Assembly: GCA_022009855.1 (NCBI GenBank)
Contig: CP091727.1
Location: 310,001-374,000, forward strand
DNA: 64,000 nucleotides
Reading direction: 5' to 3'
DNA from: Lentisphaeria bacterium
GTDB lineage: Bacteria > Verrucomicrobiota > Lentisphaeria > Victivallales > Victivallaceae
Positions 20,829 through 30,930 of the stretch are shown in pieces. Made by a program: the position numbers and the translations under genes. Under the pieces are notes generated by a model. That model did no database searches, was not told where the DNA came from, and saw nothing but the letters and a program-made list of their open reading frames with translations. How positions within the stretch are numbered: the stretch's first letter is position 1; every line of letters begins with the position of its first letter.

Positions 20829-21604
20829 ATGACGGAACTTTGTTATCATCCGGCGGCCGGGGAACGTGGTCTCGGCGATCTCTATCTGCCGAAGCAGCCT
20901 GACAACGCCCCCGTTGCCCTGACCATCCACGGCGGCGGCTGGAGTGCCCAGGACAAATCCAGTTTCTGCGGTGTTGCCGAATTCATCGCCTCTCTGGGCT
21001 GGGCGGTCTTCAACATCAACTACCGGCTGACCTCCATTGTCCCCTGGCCCGCCTGCGGCGACGACTGTCTTGCGGCGGCGAAGTTCCTGCTTGACGGCAA
21101 AGAGCCGGAGTTTGCCGGGCTTGACCGCCGCAAACTTCTGATCTGCGGAGGTTCCGCCGGGGACACCTCGCTCTCATGACCGGGTTGCGCCTTCCGCCGG
21201 AACGGGTCGCCGGAATCATCTCCATCTCAGGGATCGACGAGCTCACCAGCGATTACGCGCTGCACACCGCCCGCTATTGCCCCTTCTTCGGCAGCGGCGT
21301 GACGGAGGAGAAAAAGGCGCAAGCCAATCCGATTCATTATCTGCGTCCCGACTCCCCGCCGGTCCTGCTCACCCACTGGGATGACGATCAGGTCGTGCCG
21401 GTCGAATGTGCACGGCGGTTCCGCGACCGCGGGCGCGCCCTCGGCTGCCGGGTCGACTATTATGAATATTCCACCGTCGACGAAGGTCACGGCATCTGGA
21501 TACCCAATTCCATGCCGCACCGGCTCTATCCCCATCTTGAAAAGGAACTTGCGCGTTTTATTAAAAGCGTTCTCCCGGAGAATCCGCCATGCCCGACGAA
21601 GTGA
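20829..21604 (+). CDS. alpha/beta-hydrolase esterase, one frameshift
   Basis: A BD-FAE/esterase-lipase type enzyme of about 258 residues with no signal peptide. TIHGGGW near residue 35 forms the oxyanion hole. The catalytic Ser lies in CGGSAGG, the acid in THWDDDQVVP and the His in DEGHGIW. The frame breaks right after the Ser motif, where GGGG at about 21160 would need five G; with it the protein reads GGSAGGHLALMTGLRLPPERV. Such enzymes deacylate xylan or pectin fragments, but the substrate is not shown by sequence. The ribosome binding site is GAAAGGAG. Its 3' end overlaps the exonuclease gene by 16 bases, so the two are coupled. Confidence 0.75.
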
Positions 21605-22655
21605 TCCTGATCGACGCCTACAGCCAGATTTTCCGCGCCTTCTTCGCCATCCGCATGCTGACCAACTCGCGGGGGGAACCGACCAATGCGCTCTTCGTCT
21701 TCACCCGCCTGCTGCTCCATATCCAGCAGAACTACCCGGCAAAACGGGGAGCGATGCTCTTCGACTGCGGCAAGGTGGGATTCCGGCAGGAACTCAATCC
21801 GGAATACAAGGCGAACCGGCCTCCGATGCCGGATGCGCTCCGTACCCAGATTCCGGCGATCCGGGCCATGGCGGAGGCGTTCGGCTGGCCGCTGCTGGAG
21901 GAGCCGGAGTTTGAAGCGGATGATCTCATCGCCGCCATCGCCCGGGCTGCGACAGACGCGCCGGTCCGGATCGTCAGCTCCGACAAGGATCTGGCCCAGC
22001 TGGTGGACGACCGGGTGCATATGCTCGCCCCCGTCTCCGGGAATGCGGGCTTCGAGGAACGCGGCACGGAGGAGATCATGAAAAAGTTCTCCGTTCCTCC
22101 CGCACAGATTGTCGACTATCTCGCCCTGATCGGTGACAACTCGGACAACATCCCCGGCGTCCCCGGGATCGGCCCCAGAAGCGCAGCACAGCTGCTCGCT
22201 CAGTTCGGACCGATTGAACAGTGGATCGACCACCCGGAACTGCTTGCCGGTTCAAAATTTGAGAAGAAACTTGCCGGGACCGCTGAACTTCTCAGACGGA
22301 ACCGGAAACTGATCCGGCTTCGAGAGGATCTGCCGCCCCGTTTCCGCAACCTTGACGCCCTTCTCCATCGCGCCGAGCCGGACTGGGGAAGATTGCCGGC
22401 ATGTGCCGTGAATACGAGCTCAAAAGCATCTTGAAGGAGCTTCCCGCCGATGCCGCAGCCGCGCCGGCAGAGGATGATCTCTTTTCGGCCCTGCCTCCGG
22501 AATCGGCGGCCCCCCGCCGGGAAAACCCGTTCCGCAGGACGGCACAATGGTACAGGGAGAGCTTTTCTGACTTTCCGCCGGCTTGTCCGGACGAAACAGG
22601 CACCCGTCCGGGAGTCATGCGTTTTATAAAACGTCCTCCCGGTACAGGGGAATGA
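21589..22655 (+). CDS. stand-alone 5'-3' exonuclease (DNA polymerase I N-domain type), one frameshift
   Basis: A flap-endonuclease-like protein of about 355 residues without polymerase domain. Metal-binding acids are seen in ILIDAYSQIFRAFF, MLFDCGKVGFRQ, EFEADDLIAA and VSSDKDLAQLV. IGDNSDNIPGVPGIGPRSAA is the helix-hairpin-helix region. The 5'-3' exonuclease core ends at about residue 265. A frameshift near 22395 then leads into MCREYELKSILKELPADA and a low-complexity, proline-rich tail ending at 22655. One extra A in the GGAAG run restores the frame. The protein probably removes RNA primers or flaps. Its coupling to an esterase gene looks accidental. Confidence 0.75.
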
Positions 22656-22815
22656 AACGGGCATTTTACACCAAGTCAAGTTGTCCGTTTTTTGGGGTCA
22701 ACCGTCCTCCACCCATAAGATGCTTATGAATCCTGTTTCCAAGTTTTTGCCCCCGGGAAAGAGCCTTCACGTTTCTTGCATCGTTTTTATGAAGCCGACG
22801 TACCGATCTGTCGGT
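22656..22815. other. intergenic, no gene seen
   Basis: A 160-base gap between the exonuclease gene and the opposing hydrolase gene. It has no open frame with coding character and no obvious terminator hairpin. Confidence 0.5.
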
Positions 22816-24643
22816 TCAGAGAGCGTGCACCAGAAGCATTCCGGCGAAGGGCGGCAGCAGGAGTTTCCCGTCGGCAGAGGAATTCCAGCATCTGCCGCTT
22901 CCCGTCGGCGAACTCCGCCGCGTAACCCGCGGCCCGGCGTTCCGGCGGTATGGAAACGCTGCCCGGACCGCATTCGCAGGGAGCGGAAAGCAGAATGCCG
23001 GAGAGCTTCCCGTCGGCGGCAAGTTTGAGCTCCGCGTGCGCTTCGCGGGGGCAGTCGAGGCCGATCTCCTGCCGGAGCAGCGTCCCCCACCGGTCGGGAT
23101 GATCCTCCACTTCGAGGCGCCAGTCCTGCGAAAGAACCGGAAACTCCGGAATCTCCAACGTCTCCCGGTCCGGGAAGGGATTGGCGGCGCGCAGTCCGTA
23201 CTCTTCATTGTAGTCGCCGCAGTTATCCCCGGCGAGGATCAGACGGCCGCGGTACGCCAGAAGCATTTCGACCACCTTGTCGCTCAGGCAGCGGGCTCCC
23301 GGCACGAGGATGGTGGTGCATTCCGCCCAGTCCGGACGCAGGAATCCCGTCGCGTCGAGCGCGAGAATCCGGAACGGAATGTGGTTGCGCAACAGGCTGC
23401 ACTGCGCCCGGAGAAACGATACCGCCGACGCTTCGGAGAGCGCAATGCTTTCGCGGGAGTAGACCAGCCCGACGGGCTCGTAATTTTCCGCTTCCAGCAG
23501 CGGCTCGAATTCGACGGCGAGCTCGCGGAGCCGCTGGAGATATGGTTTGCGGACCTTCAGCTTTTCCTCATTGAACGCGCCGCCGCGAAGCGGGGCGAAG
23601 ATCGTCCGGTCGACCGGGACCGATCCGCCGAAGAGGTTCTCGTAGAGGCAGCAGAGATAGCGCGGACCGACGTCGCTGGTGTCACCGGCGTCGGAATCGC
23701 TCAGCAGAACGGCCCGGGTGCCGATCGCCCGGGCGAACTTCAGCTCCGGAACCTGCGAAATCACACTTCGCGCGGAGGCTTCCGGACGGTTCCCGGACTG
23801 CGCGAGCGTGAGATCGAAGGTGGTGCGCAACCGCCACGGATCGTTGTTGAAGGTGGTGTAGTTGATGCGGCGTGCGAGCGTCCAGTTGCCGCTGGTCAGA
23901 AACTCCGGCTTGAGGGAGTGGGCGTAGACGCAGAGCTCCTCAATGGCCGCCGCGCGGCTGGCGGCGCCGAATCGGAGCATCTCCCGCACGACGGGATCCT
24001 CGATCTCGGACCGGATCGCCTCAGGCGGCGGCAGGCGGGTGTATTCCGGATCGATGAAGTCGAAATTGCATGTTTTCAGGTGGTTGCGGAACGCCTCCTG
24101 ACAGCGGGGGCAGTAGCACTGCCAGCCGAAGAGATTGTCGATCATCATGCCGTCGAATCCGGTTTCGACCGCGATGCGGATGATCTTCTTGAGATAGTCG
24201 CGGAACTCCCGGTTTTCCGGGCACGGCATCCAGCGGAAATAGTCCCCGTTGTAGTTCTGAAAGGAGTTGTCGCTCCGGCGCGCCGCCCACGCCTGAAGAT
24301 TCGGAATCTCCCGCTGCATCAGCTCGTAGTAGAGCGTGGCGAACTGGATGTAGGCGAGCACGGTGATGTGGTGCCTGTGAGCGGCGGCAAGAGTTTTCTT
24401 CAAGCCGGGCAGATCCTGTTTTTCCTGTTCCCAGCCCATTCCCTTGTAGAAGTGGCAGTGCAGAATGTTGGCGCCGATCTCCTCCATGCGGGCGAAGGTT
24501 TCCTCCGAGTCGAACCGGCGGTGCCACGACTCCATCCACTCCGCGGAGCCCTGCACACCACCTGTGCTGCGGCGGCCGATGCGCCGGTACATCAGAAGTG
24601 ATTCATGGTTGCCGAAGGTCCAGAGCATGCGGTTAAGTTTCAT
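22816..24643 (-). CDS. TIM-barrel glycoside-hydrolase-like protein with GATase-like domain, late frameshift
   Basis: About 608 residues, no signal peptide. The barrel includes RMEEIGANILHCHFYKGMGW, HHITVLAYIQFATLYYELM and GFDGMMIDNLFGW followed by CYCPRCQEAFRNHL. That DN...CYCP.C block is typical of the GH42-like/alpha-L-fucosidase-like hypothetical hydrolases common in Lentisphaerota. Residues 380-480 (PFRILALDATGFLRPDWAEC, TILVPGARCLSDKVVEMLL) look like a GH42 trimerisation domain of glutamine-amidotransferase fold. The frame is lost near 22880. The other frame ends sensibly with ADGKLLLPPFAGMLLVHAL at 22816. Substrate unknown. A repeated upstream element (24704-24882) precedes it. Confidence 0.6.
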
Positions 24644-24703
24644 GATATCCTATCCTTCCGTGAACGATATTCCCGTTTTTGACCGATTTTCCGTCAAATG
24701 ATA

Positions 24704-24882
24704 TTGTCCTAAAATTTGTGATGGGACGTGGTTTGACAGAGGCACATCTGTCTTTTATTTTCGGTTTGCTCAAAATCCAACAGCCGAACCGAGCTCCCGC
24801 CCCGCCTCCGAATCTGTCTTTTATTTTCGGTTTGCTCAAAATCCAACATAAACATAAATATGAGGTAAAATTAGCATGGGCT
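24704..24882 (-). repeat. upstream repeat element, with internal tandem duplication
   Basis: A 37-base unit (ATCTGTCTTTTATTTTCGG...) occurs at 24746-24782 and 24812-24848 with a 66-base period. The flanks, from TTGTCC at 24704 to TTAGCATG near 24878, match the opposite strand of 58623-58742 over most of their length, which carries the unit once. Read on the minus strand it leads into the hydrolase gene starting at 24643. It is a dispersed non-coding element, perhaps a promoter/operator module. It is not a CRISPR. Confidence 0.65.
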
Positions 24883-25062
24883 TGTCGTTTTGTCAAGAGG
24901 GAAACGTTTTTTCTCTGGATGAACTTGTAACCAAACTGGCAGATCTGTACGACCGGGTAACGTCCGGAAAATTGCGCACATTTTGAGAGAAGGTAGTTGA
25001 AAAAGGGCCTGTTTTCTGATTGCTTATAGTGACTCAACCTGAATCAAAAGAAAAGGAAACAG

Positions 25063-25382
25063 GCCGTGGAAAATGTAATGCAAGAAAATGAAAAGACAAT
25101 CTCCAGAGCGATTAAAAACGATTGAAAAGAGATTCGGACGCATCTCGACGGACTGGTTCGGCAGTCAGTCGAGAAGATGCAGAATGCACTCATGAATGCG
25201 GACGAACAACGATCTCAAACGCATTGGAGATTCGTCGCCGAACCCGGGTGGTCGGCAGCTTTCCGGATGGGGTCTCGGCTATGGTGCTGGTCGGAGCCAG
25301 GCTCAGACATATTTCCACAACAAAATGGGGCACTCGGCAGTACATGAACATTTGCAAACTTTACGAAGGTGGTATAAGGTAA
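25063..25382 (+). pseudogene. IS256-family transposase relic (N-terminus fused to C-terminus)
   Basis: The first part reads VENVMQENEKTISRAIKND, then a stop, then KEIRTHLDGLVRQSVEKMQ, matching the N-terminus of IS256-type Mutator transposases. From about 25210 another frame gives EIRRRTRVVGSFPDG and ARLRHISTTKWGTRQYMN, the C-terminal end of the same family. The roughly 300 residues in between, including the catalytic DDE core, are missing. So this is an internal-deletion derivative plus stop and frameshift, and inactive. Confidence 0.75.
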
Positions 25383-25740
25383 AAGAGACGGGAGGCTCCG
25401 CCTTCGCAACCGACCTGCTCCTCCGGAGCTCTTTGGTTGGTCGGTTGCTTCGGCTGCATCAAATCACGCTTGTCATCTGTAATCGCTCAGAAACAAATGT
25501 GCGCAAAATATCGGACACTGCTTAGTTTAATGCTTTTTAATGATTATTTCAAGAGTAAAATTATTTTTTGTAGCAAAAATAATTTAGCTTTAATAGATTA
25601 ACACCATTGAGGCATGCATTTGTCCCTCCCAATTGGCCCAATCTTCATGGAAAGATCTGCATTGCGGCCGGCTGGCCTGCTCTGCGATTTTGCTGTCCTC
25701 ATAATCTCAATCTTCCTGCACCGACTCGGCTTTTCGCGCC
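25383..25740. other. intergenic, AT-rich in the middle, no gene seen
   Basis: Between the IS256 relic and the lipoprotein operon. The stretch 25500-25600 is strongly AT-rich. Short open frames exist on both strands but show no recognisable protein. Confidence 0.4.
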
Positions 25741-25768
25741 TTGCAATCACAATGAATGGTGGTATAGT
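25741..25768 (+). promoter_or_regulatory. promoter of the lipoprotein operon
   Basis: TTGCAA (25741-25746), a 16-base spacer and TATAGT (25763-25768), 32 bases upstream of the start codon at 25801, which has GGAGG as ribosome binding site. Confidence 0.6.
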
Positions 25769-25800
25769 AGTTTTTGAAATATTAGCAGCGGAGGTTTTCC

Positions 25801-26568
25801 ATGAAGTTGCATTTGATGCTGATTCCGATGGCTGCCGGTATGCTTTTCTCCTGTCAACCGGATACCTCGTCTTTTTTCCCGCAACGGGCACCATCCGTGG
25901 AAACATCCCTTGCAGAAGAAAACCGCGTCCCGGTAGAAGATTTGTATGTGGAAGTCTGTTCGCAGAAAGCACATTACGTTACAATCGACTTTAAAAGCCT
26001 TCCGCCGGACGGTTGCTTCAAGCTGAATTCCTCCATCCGGTACGGCAAAGGCCCTCGACCGCGCTTCATACACATCAAAGCCCCCGGCGGCGATGTTACC
26101 AATCTGCTGGCAGAACCGGAATGTATCAGTATTACCAAAACGGGAAAAGAGCCGGTTCTCTGCCGGAAACTTCCAGTTGCCAAGAAGAGTCAGAAGTCAT
26201 TGACTCTGAAAAATTTTTCTCCGGATGATCTGCTTGCGATCGCACCGAATATTCCTGCTGAATGGAATCGCAGGATCATAGAACTGGAACCGGCTGATGG
26301 AATTGTCGACTGGGCAGTGATCGCCCGTTTTCCGACAGAAATCGGCTGGCGGTTCCACAATGTCAAAAAATGGCGGAACACGGAGACTACCCATGTGACA
26401 TCGGATTTTTTCGCTTTTTACGGCGGCACCCTTGAACTGCCTGCTCAATTTTCAGTAAAAGAGATTGTTGTCGCGGATGATGTCGATGTTCCGAAACAGG
26501 TCAGGCAGATGCTTGTGAACGGGGGCGGCAAGTACGTTTTGCCAGGTGAGATTTCGGAGAAAAAATGA
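25801..26568 (+). CDS. hypothetical lipoprotein
   Basis: Intact, 255 residues. MKLHLMLIPMAAGMLFSCQPD is a lipoprotein signal with cleavage before the Cys, so the protein is anchored in a membrane facing the periplasm. The mature part has no family I recognise. It contains HYVTIDFKSLPPDGCFKLNS and a late EIVVADDVDVPKQVRQML. It is the first of three tightly linked genes (stop and next start overlap by four bases), all intact in contrast to most genes around. Confidence 0.7.
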   Translation: MKLHLMLIPMAAGMLFSCQPDTSSFFPQRAPSVETSLAEENRVPVEDLYVEVCSQKAHYVTIDFKSLPPDGCFKLNSSIRYGKGPRPRFIHIKAPGGDVTNLLAEPECISITKTGKEPVLCRKLPVAKKSQKSLTLKNFSPDDLLAIAPNIPAEWNRRIIELEPADGIVDWAVIARFPTEIGWRFHNVKKWRNTETTHVTSDFFAFYGGTLELPAQFSVKEIVVADDVDVPKQVRQMLVNGGGKYVLPGEISEKK

Positions 26569-26939
26569 AAAACGATCTCTTTTTCTGGTGCCTGTTCGTA
26601 TGGGCTTTTTCGGTTCTGCTCTGGGGCTGGCTGCTGACGATTCGGACGAAATGGATTCGAGACTGGTTCGGCGGCTTTGCCATTGTATGCAACTTCTTCT
26701 CCGGCTGTCTCATGTGTTCCATTCTTTTTCACTATTCGGAACCAGTCGCTCCGCCTGATACTGCATTTTCCTTCTATGAATTCATGCTGGATACAGCGGG
26801 CTGGCTGTTTCTGTTTGCACCGATGTTTGTAATGGGGTTCTTGTTGAAAAAAACGGGCGTCGGATCTCCGCTTCGGAAAATCATCCGCCCAATGACTTCC
26901 CGGAAGATTGATAAAACGATCAGCAGAGGAACTTATTAA
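26565..26939 (+). CDS. hypothetical small membrane protein
   Basis: 124 residues with three hydrophobic segments (FFWCLFVWAFSVLLWGWLL, FAIVCNFFSGCLMCSILF, TAGWLFLFAPMFVMGFLL) and a basic C-terminus. Its ATG overlaps the stop of the preceding lipoprotein gene as ATGA, so the two are translationally coupled. No family is recognised. It is probably an inner-membrane partner of the neighbouring lipoproteins. Confidence 0.7.
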   Translation: MKNDLFFWCLFVWAFSVLLWGWLLTIRTKWIRDWFGGFAIVCNFFSGCLMCSILFHYSEPVAPPDTAFSFYEFMLDTAGWLFLFAPMFVMGFLLKKTGVGSPLRKIIRPMTSRKIDKTISRGTY

Positions 26940-26940
26940 G

Positions 26941-27660
26941 ATGAAGAGAGTGATCTTCACCGGAGCAGCGGCTCTGACTGTTTTGTTATCCGGATGCGGT
27001 ACCACCGCGAAGTTTGTTTATCCTGCGAAAATGGACAAGCTGGCTTGTGTGGCGCCCGCGCCCCTGACCGGGCGGACCGTCGCAGTCCCTCCTTTTGACG
27101 ATTGCAGAAATGCGGAGAATTCCATCGGCACGTTGTTCTTGTATTTGATTCCGCTGATGCCGTTCGGCTGGGTTGAATATGATCGGCCGGATGCCGCAAG
27201 AATGTTTGTTTCGATCGATGAATTTGAATTTACCCCGTCTGAAGATCTGGCAAAGGCCGCCGCATTGAGTCTGCGCCGTTCCCATTTGTTCAAGGACGCT
27301 TATTTCACCTTCGGCGGAGAAAAGGAGAAAGCCGATCTGATTCTGACAGGGGAAATTCAATCCACGAAATATCAAGGCAACATGTGGACCTATGGATTGT
27401 CGTTGTACGGTCCGCTGCTCTGGTTTCTGGGAGCGCCGGCAGGGAATTCGGAAAATACATTGACGATCCGCATGACCTTGAAGAAAGAGGATCATATCGT
27501 CTGGGAATACACATTCAACCGTTCCCGGAAGCTCTGGCAGTGGGTGTATTACCGCCTGGGCTATGACGTTCTCGCATATTCGGAACTTATGCAGGAAGCA
27601 ATGAACGAAGCGGTCGCCGACCTGGCCGCGCGACTGCGCGAAAATCCAGATCTCTTCTGA
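26941..27660 (+). CDS. hypothetical lipoprotein, possibly CsgG/DUF799-like fold
   Basis: Intact, 239 residues. The signal ends LSGCGTT, a lipobox, so the mature protein is lipid-anchored. RTVAVPPFDDCRNAE followed later by KADLILTGEIQSTKYQGNMW is the strand pattern of CsgG/TolB-like or DUF799-like outer-membrane lipoproteins; that link is my inference. The C-terminal helix (LMQEAMNEAVADLAARL) also fits. It starts one base after the membrane protein gene stops, so it is the third gene of the operon. Confidence 0.7.
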   Translation: MKRVIFTGAAALTVLLSGCGTTAKFVYPAKMDKLACVAPAPLTGRTVAVPPFDDCRNAENSIGTLFLYLIPLMPFGWVEYDRPDAARMFVSIDEFEFTPSEDLAKAAALSLRRSHLFKDAYFTFGGEKEKADLILTGEIQSTKYQGNMWTYGLSLYGPLLWFLGAPAGNSENTLTIRMTLKKEDHIVWEYTFNRSRKLWQWVYYRLGYDVLAYSELMQEAMNEAVADLAARLRENPDLF

Positions 27661-28050
27661 AAAGCAACGCCACCGCTCCGGGGACCGGCATGAATCCTGC
27701 AGTAAGAGTCCGGCAGAGTCCGCCTGCCGCATCGCAATCGCCCGCACAACGGCAAATTCCACAGCAAAGGCCGCCTCCCCGGCGCAAAGCACCGCAGCCG
27801 GCAAAATTGATTTCACCATCATACTGAATCGGCAATCCGATTTTGATAATGTTTCGTCCAAACGCGGCGCGGCAAATCCATTCCCCCGTCCGGCACCGCG
27901 TCGAAACTGCGGCAACAACACCGGAATGCGGAAAAAGCAAGCGGAAAGCCGGAAAAGTCGTCAAGCTCCTACAATATCGCGCCGGTATTCTCCGGCAAAA
28001 CGCCACTTCCCTGGACGGAAAGAGGAAGTGATTCCACAGGCTCGCCCGAA
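27661..28050. other. intergenic, no supported gene
   Basis: A 390-base gap between two convergent genes. Open frames exist on both strands, but none has a ribosome binding site, a recognisable protein or a continuation into the neighbours. It may be decayed sequence. Confidence 0.4.
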
Positions 28051-30910
28051 TCAAGGGAAGACAGCTCCCCCATTCTCATTGAAATCAGCAGCAGTTTCTA
28101 CCCCGCAACGTTTTTTGAGAAGAACTACCGGCCCCAGCAGACCGGAAGGGAGATCCGCCAGCCGGTCCCGGTTGCCCGGGCCGTTACTGACGGTGATTTG
28201 GAGCTGGCAGTTCCCGCATTCCAGAAATCCGATCGGCGCAACGTACGGCGGAGCAAGCAGCACGGAAATGGAACGACCGTTAAGATACACTTCCGCAAGA
28301 TCTTCCACTCTTCCGAGATCCAGCAGATAACATCCTGCTTCCGCAATGGGAAGCTCCACGGAGTACCGCGCACTTCCGGAAAAGGTGCCGTAACCGCAGG
28401 CCGACCAGGGAAGAAGGGGATCCGCCGACATTTTTCCGTCGCTTCCTTCCAGAAACGGCAGCGTTTTATCGGCATGGCGGAATTCCGCCTTGAACCGCCC
28501 GTAGAGCCGAGGCATCTCGTTCATGGTAAAATTATTTTCCATCGACAGAAAGCGAATTCGATTGCAGGTTGGATTTGAACCGGAAATAACGGCCGCAGTA
28601 ATATCCGCACTCCGATTGAAACAGTCGTATTCCTGCGTAGGAAGAAAGTTTTTGATTTCCACACTGTTGACGAAACAACGCCAGTGCCCGCAGAAGGTAC
28701 TCTCTTCAAGGACAAGCCGAACGGAACGTCTTTCTCCTGTATAGAGAAAACAGTTTCCACACTCGCCCCCTCCTGGTCGGGGGGCAAATACCACCTGCTC
28801 CCGCTCAAGAAGCCGAAAGGAATGGTATTCGCCATTCCCCTCTTTACAATGCCAGCAGTTCAGCGGAATATGATTCTCATCGAATTCCACCTTCCAGCCG
28901 CGAACCTCCATCACTGGTTCCGCATCTTCCAGCGGATGTGGCAGCGGAGAACCGGAAAATAGAGCTCCACCCGATGGAGGCAGACAGACAGGAATGCCAT
29001 CGAAGGTACCGGCAAAAGCGCGTGCTGAACGGTTGAACAGAAACGCAACCCCCTGTCCGTCAATCATTCGCTGCTGTACAAAAACATCTGATTTCCCCTC
29101 TCCAAGCAGCACAGGACCGGGCAACTGATCCAGCACATCCGCACAACGGTAACGTTCCGCCCCTTCCCAGACAGCCAGGGGATGCCCCAAACTGGCGCCG
29201 AGGAGTCTGGGAATGGCACCAGTCACTCGCAACGCCCCTCCGCTTGCCGCATATCGTTCCAGACATTCTGCCGTAACCAGCTCCATAAATTCGGTATCCG
29301 GCAGCAAAAAAAATGGATATCTTTTCACAAATTCCGCGGGATCCTTTTGGAACAGCTCGCGGAACGTGATCTCATCGATGAAATCGAAATCCTTCTGATG
29401 GGACAGCAGGAGCTCCGCAAAACGGTGGATGGAAGACTCCAGCCTGCCGTTACTGCCGGGCTCCGCACTGCAGTAGAAACTTGCCGCAGTATAAAGAACC
29501 GCTATTTTGCAGAGATGTCTGCCGGCAGCAAGAATACGGCAGAGTTCCTTCGTCCGTTTCAGCAGTTCCGGCATCCAATGCCACTGTGAATGCTGGTAAA
29601 ACAGCGATGGAGGCGCCTCGTCCTTGCGCGGACCATCGATGGAATAACAAAGGCCATGAACATTAAACCAGGTAATGCCAAGCACCATCTGGTAATCCAG
29701 CTGGAACCGCAGATCTCGCAATGACACTTCGTTGCCGAGAACCGCAAGAGCGTCACTTCCCGCCTGCTCTCTGCCAAACAGATGCGCGGCAGACGAAACC
29801 ACCTTGATTCCGGTATGATAGGCACAGGCATCCGGCCACGCGACGCCGGCGCCAAGCGGATCCGTGCAAGGAATGTCGAAATATCTGCATGCACGCAGTT
29901 CATTCGGCCACAAAAAACTGTTGCTGATGGAAAGATATTCGGTCCGGCTGAGATGACCAATACTTTTAATCCGATGGTTACGACACCATTCCAGAGTCTG
30001 TCTCAGATAGCAGGTGCAGAGCAGCCGGTGCTGTGTCATGCGGAAACAGTGACGGACAAACGGGGATTGATCGTTAATATCCATCACAAGATGGGGGAGA
30101 CGGGGCAGCAGTTCGAATCCGTGCTGCGTTCGGAATTCCTCCTCAAAACGATCTGTCCACGGAAACATCCCGTCCACAGCAGGTTCGTCCATGAATGCGG
30201 CATCAAACAGGTCATGAAACCCCATCCGACCATACCGTCGGAAATATTCGTCATGTGTGATCTCAAAGGAACCTCCGGGTCATTTCGGGCTTCATGAGAT
30301 CGGTATTGTGTACCTCCGCCGGGAAACGGCAGAGCTGAACCGCTACAATCCTGCAGCGTGCTTTCGCAGTCCAGTCCAATGCGAAATTACGCCGCTTCCA
30401 GATTGCGCGCCAGTGTGGCATGCCGATCTTGTTTTCAGTCGAATACGCATGATGACAGAGCCTGCGCCTCGTACATTCCGGCTTCAAAGACCCGCAATAC
30501 TCCGTGATATCGATAATCTTCTCTCCACACACCGCAAAACAGCGCAAGATGGCCGCAGGGGCATCAAAAACTCGATGAACCCTCTCGCCCTCTTCCGCGT
30601 CGAACAGAGAAAATTCAAGATGCTGTGCCCCGAATTCCGGCCGTTCCCATAAAATCCGGTTTCCCGCTACAGGAGAGGGAAAACAATCCTCGTCCCAGAT
30701 GGAAAAGCGAATTCCAGCCTTCCGGCACTCCTCCAGAATCACCTCTATGGCGTTCCACCACCCCTTGGAGAAATACGGAACCATAAGTCCTTGTCTTGCA
30801 TGGGCGTAAATACATTCGTACCCAACGGAAGCAAGTTCGCGGATTTGTCGACGAAGCTCCGTTTCGTCCAGTCGGTGATTCAGAAAATACTGACATGACA
30901 GATGAATCAA
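28051..30910 (-). CDS. GH106-like alpha-L-rhamnosidase family protein, one frameshift
   Basis: About 950 residues, no signal peptide. The start is MIHLSCQYFLNHRLDETELRR, followed by ASVGYECIYAHARQGLMVPY and GIRFSIWDEDCFPSPVAGNR, the pattern of GH106-like and related uncharacterised hydrolases. The frame changes near 30270 (CCTTTGAG, probably one T too many); joining gives HDEYFRRYGRMGFHDLFDAAF, and AAFMDEPAV carries a plausible catalytic acid pair. The C-terminal 170 residues contain a galactose-binding-like jelly roll (GSARYSVELPIAEAGCYLLD, VAEVYLNGRS). The gene follows a prepilin gene by 20 bases. Rhamnosidase activity is a guess from family. Confidence 0.6.
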
Positions 30911-30930
30911 AATGAACCTCTGGATTGGTG

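Noticed and set aside
23036..24601. 521-codon plus-strand open frame opposite the TIM-barrel hydrolase
   Set aside because: Composition typical of antisense frames in GC-rich genes; the minus strand has the recognisable protein.
24746..24848. Two 37-base repeats as a CRISPR array
   Set aside because: Only two units, one 29-base spacer, no cas gene, and the same unit occurs singly at 58.66 kb within a longer homologous element.
27587..28054. Cys/Arg-rich minus-strand frame between two convergent genes
   Set aside because: It overlaps the end of a good plus-strand gene, has no ribosome binding site and no recognisable feature.
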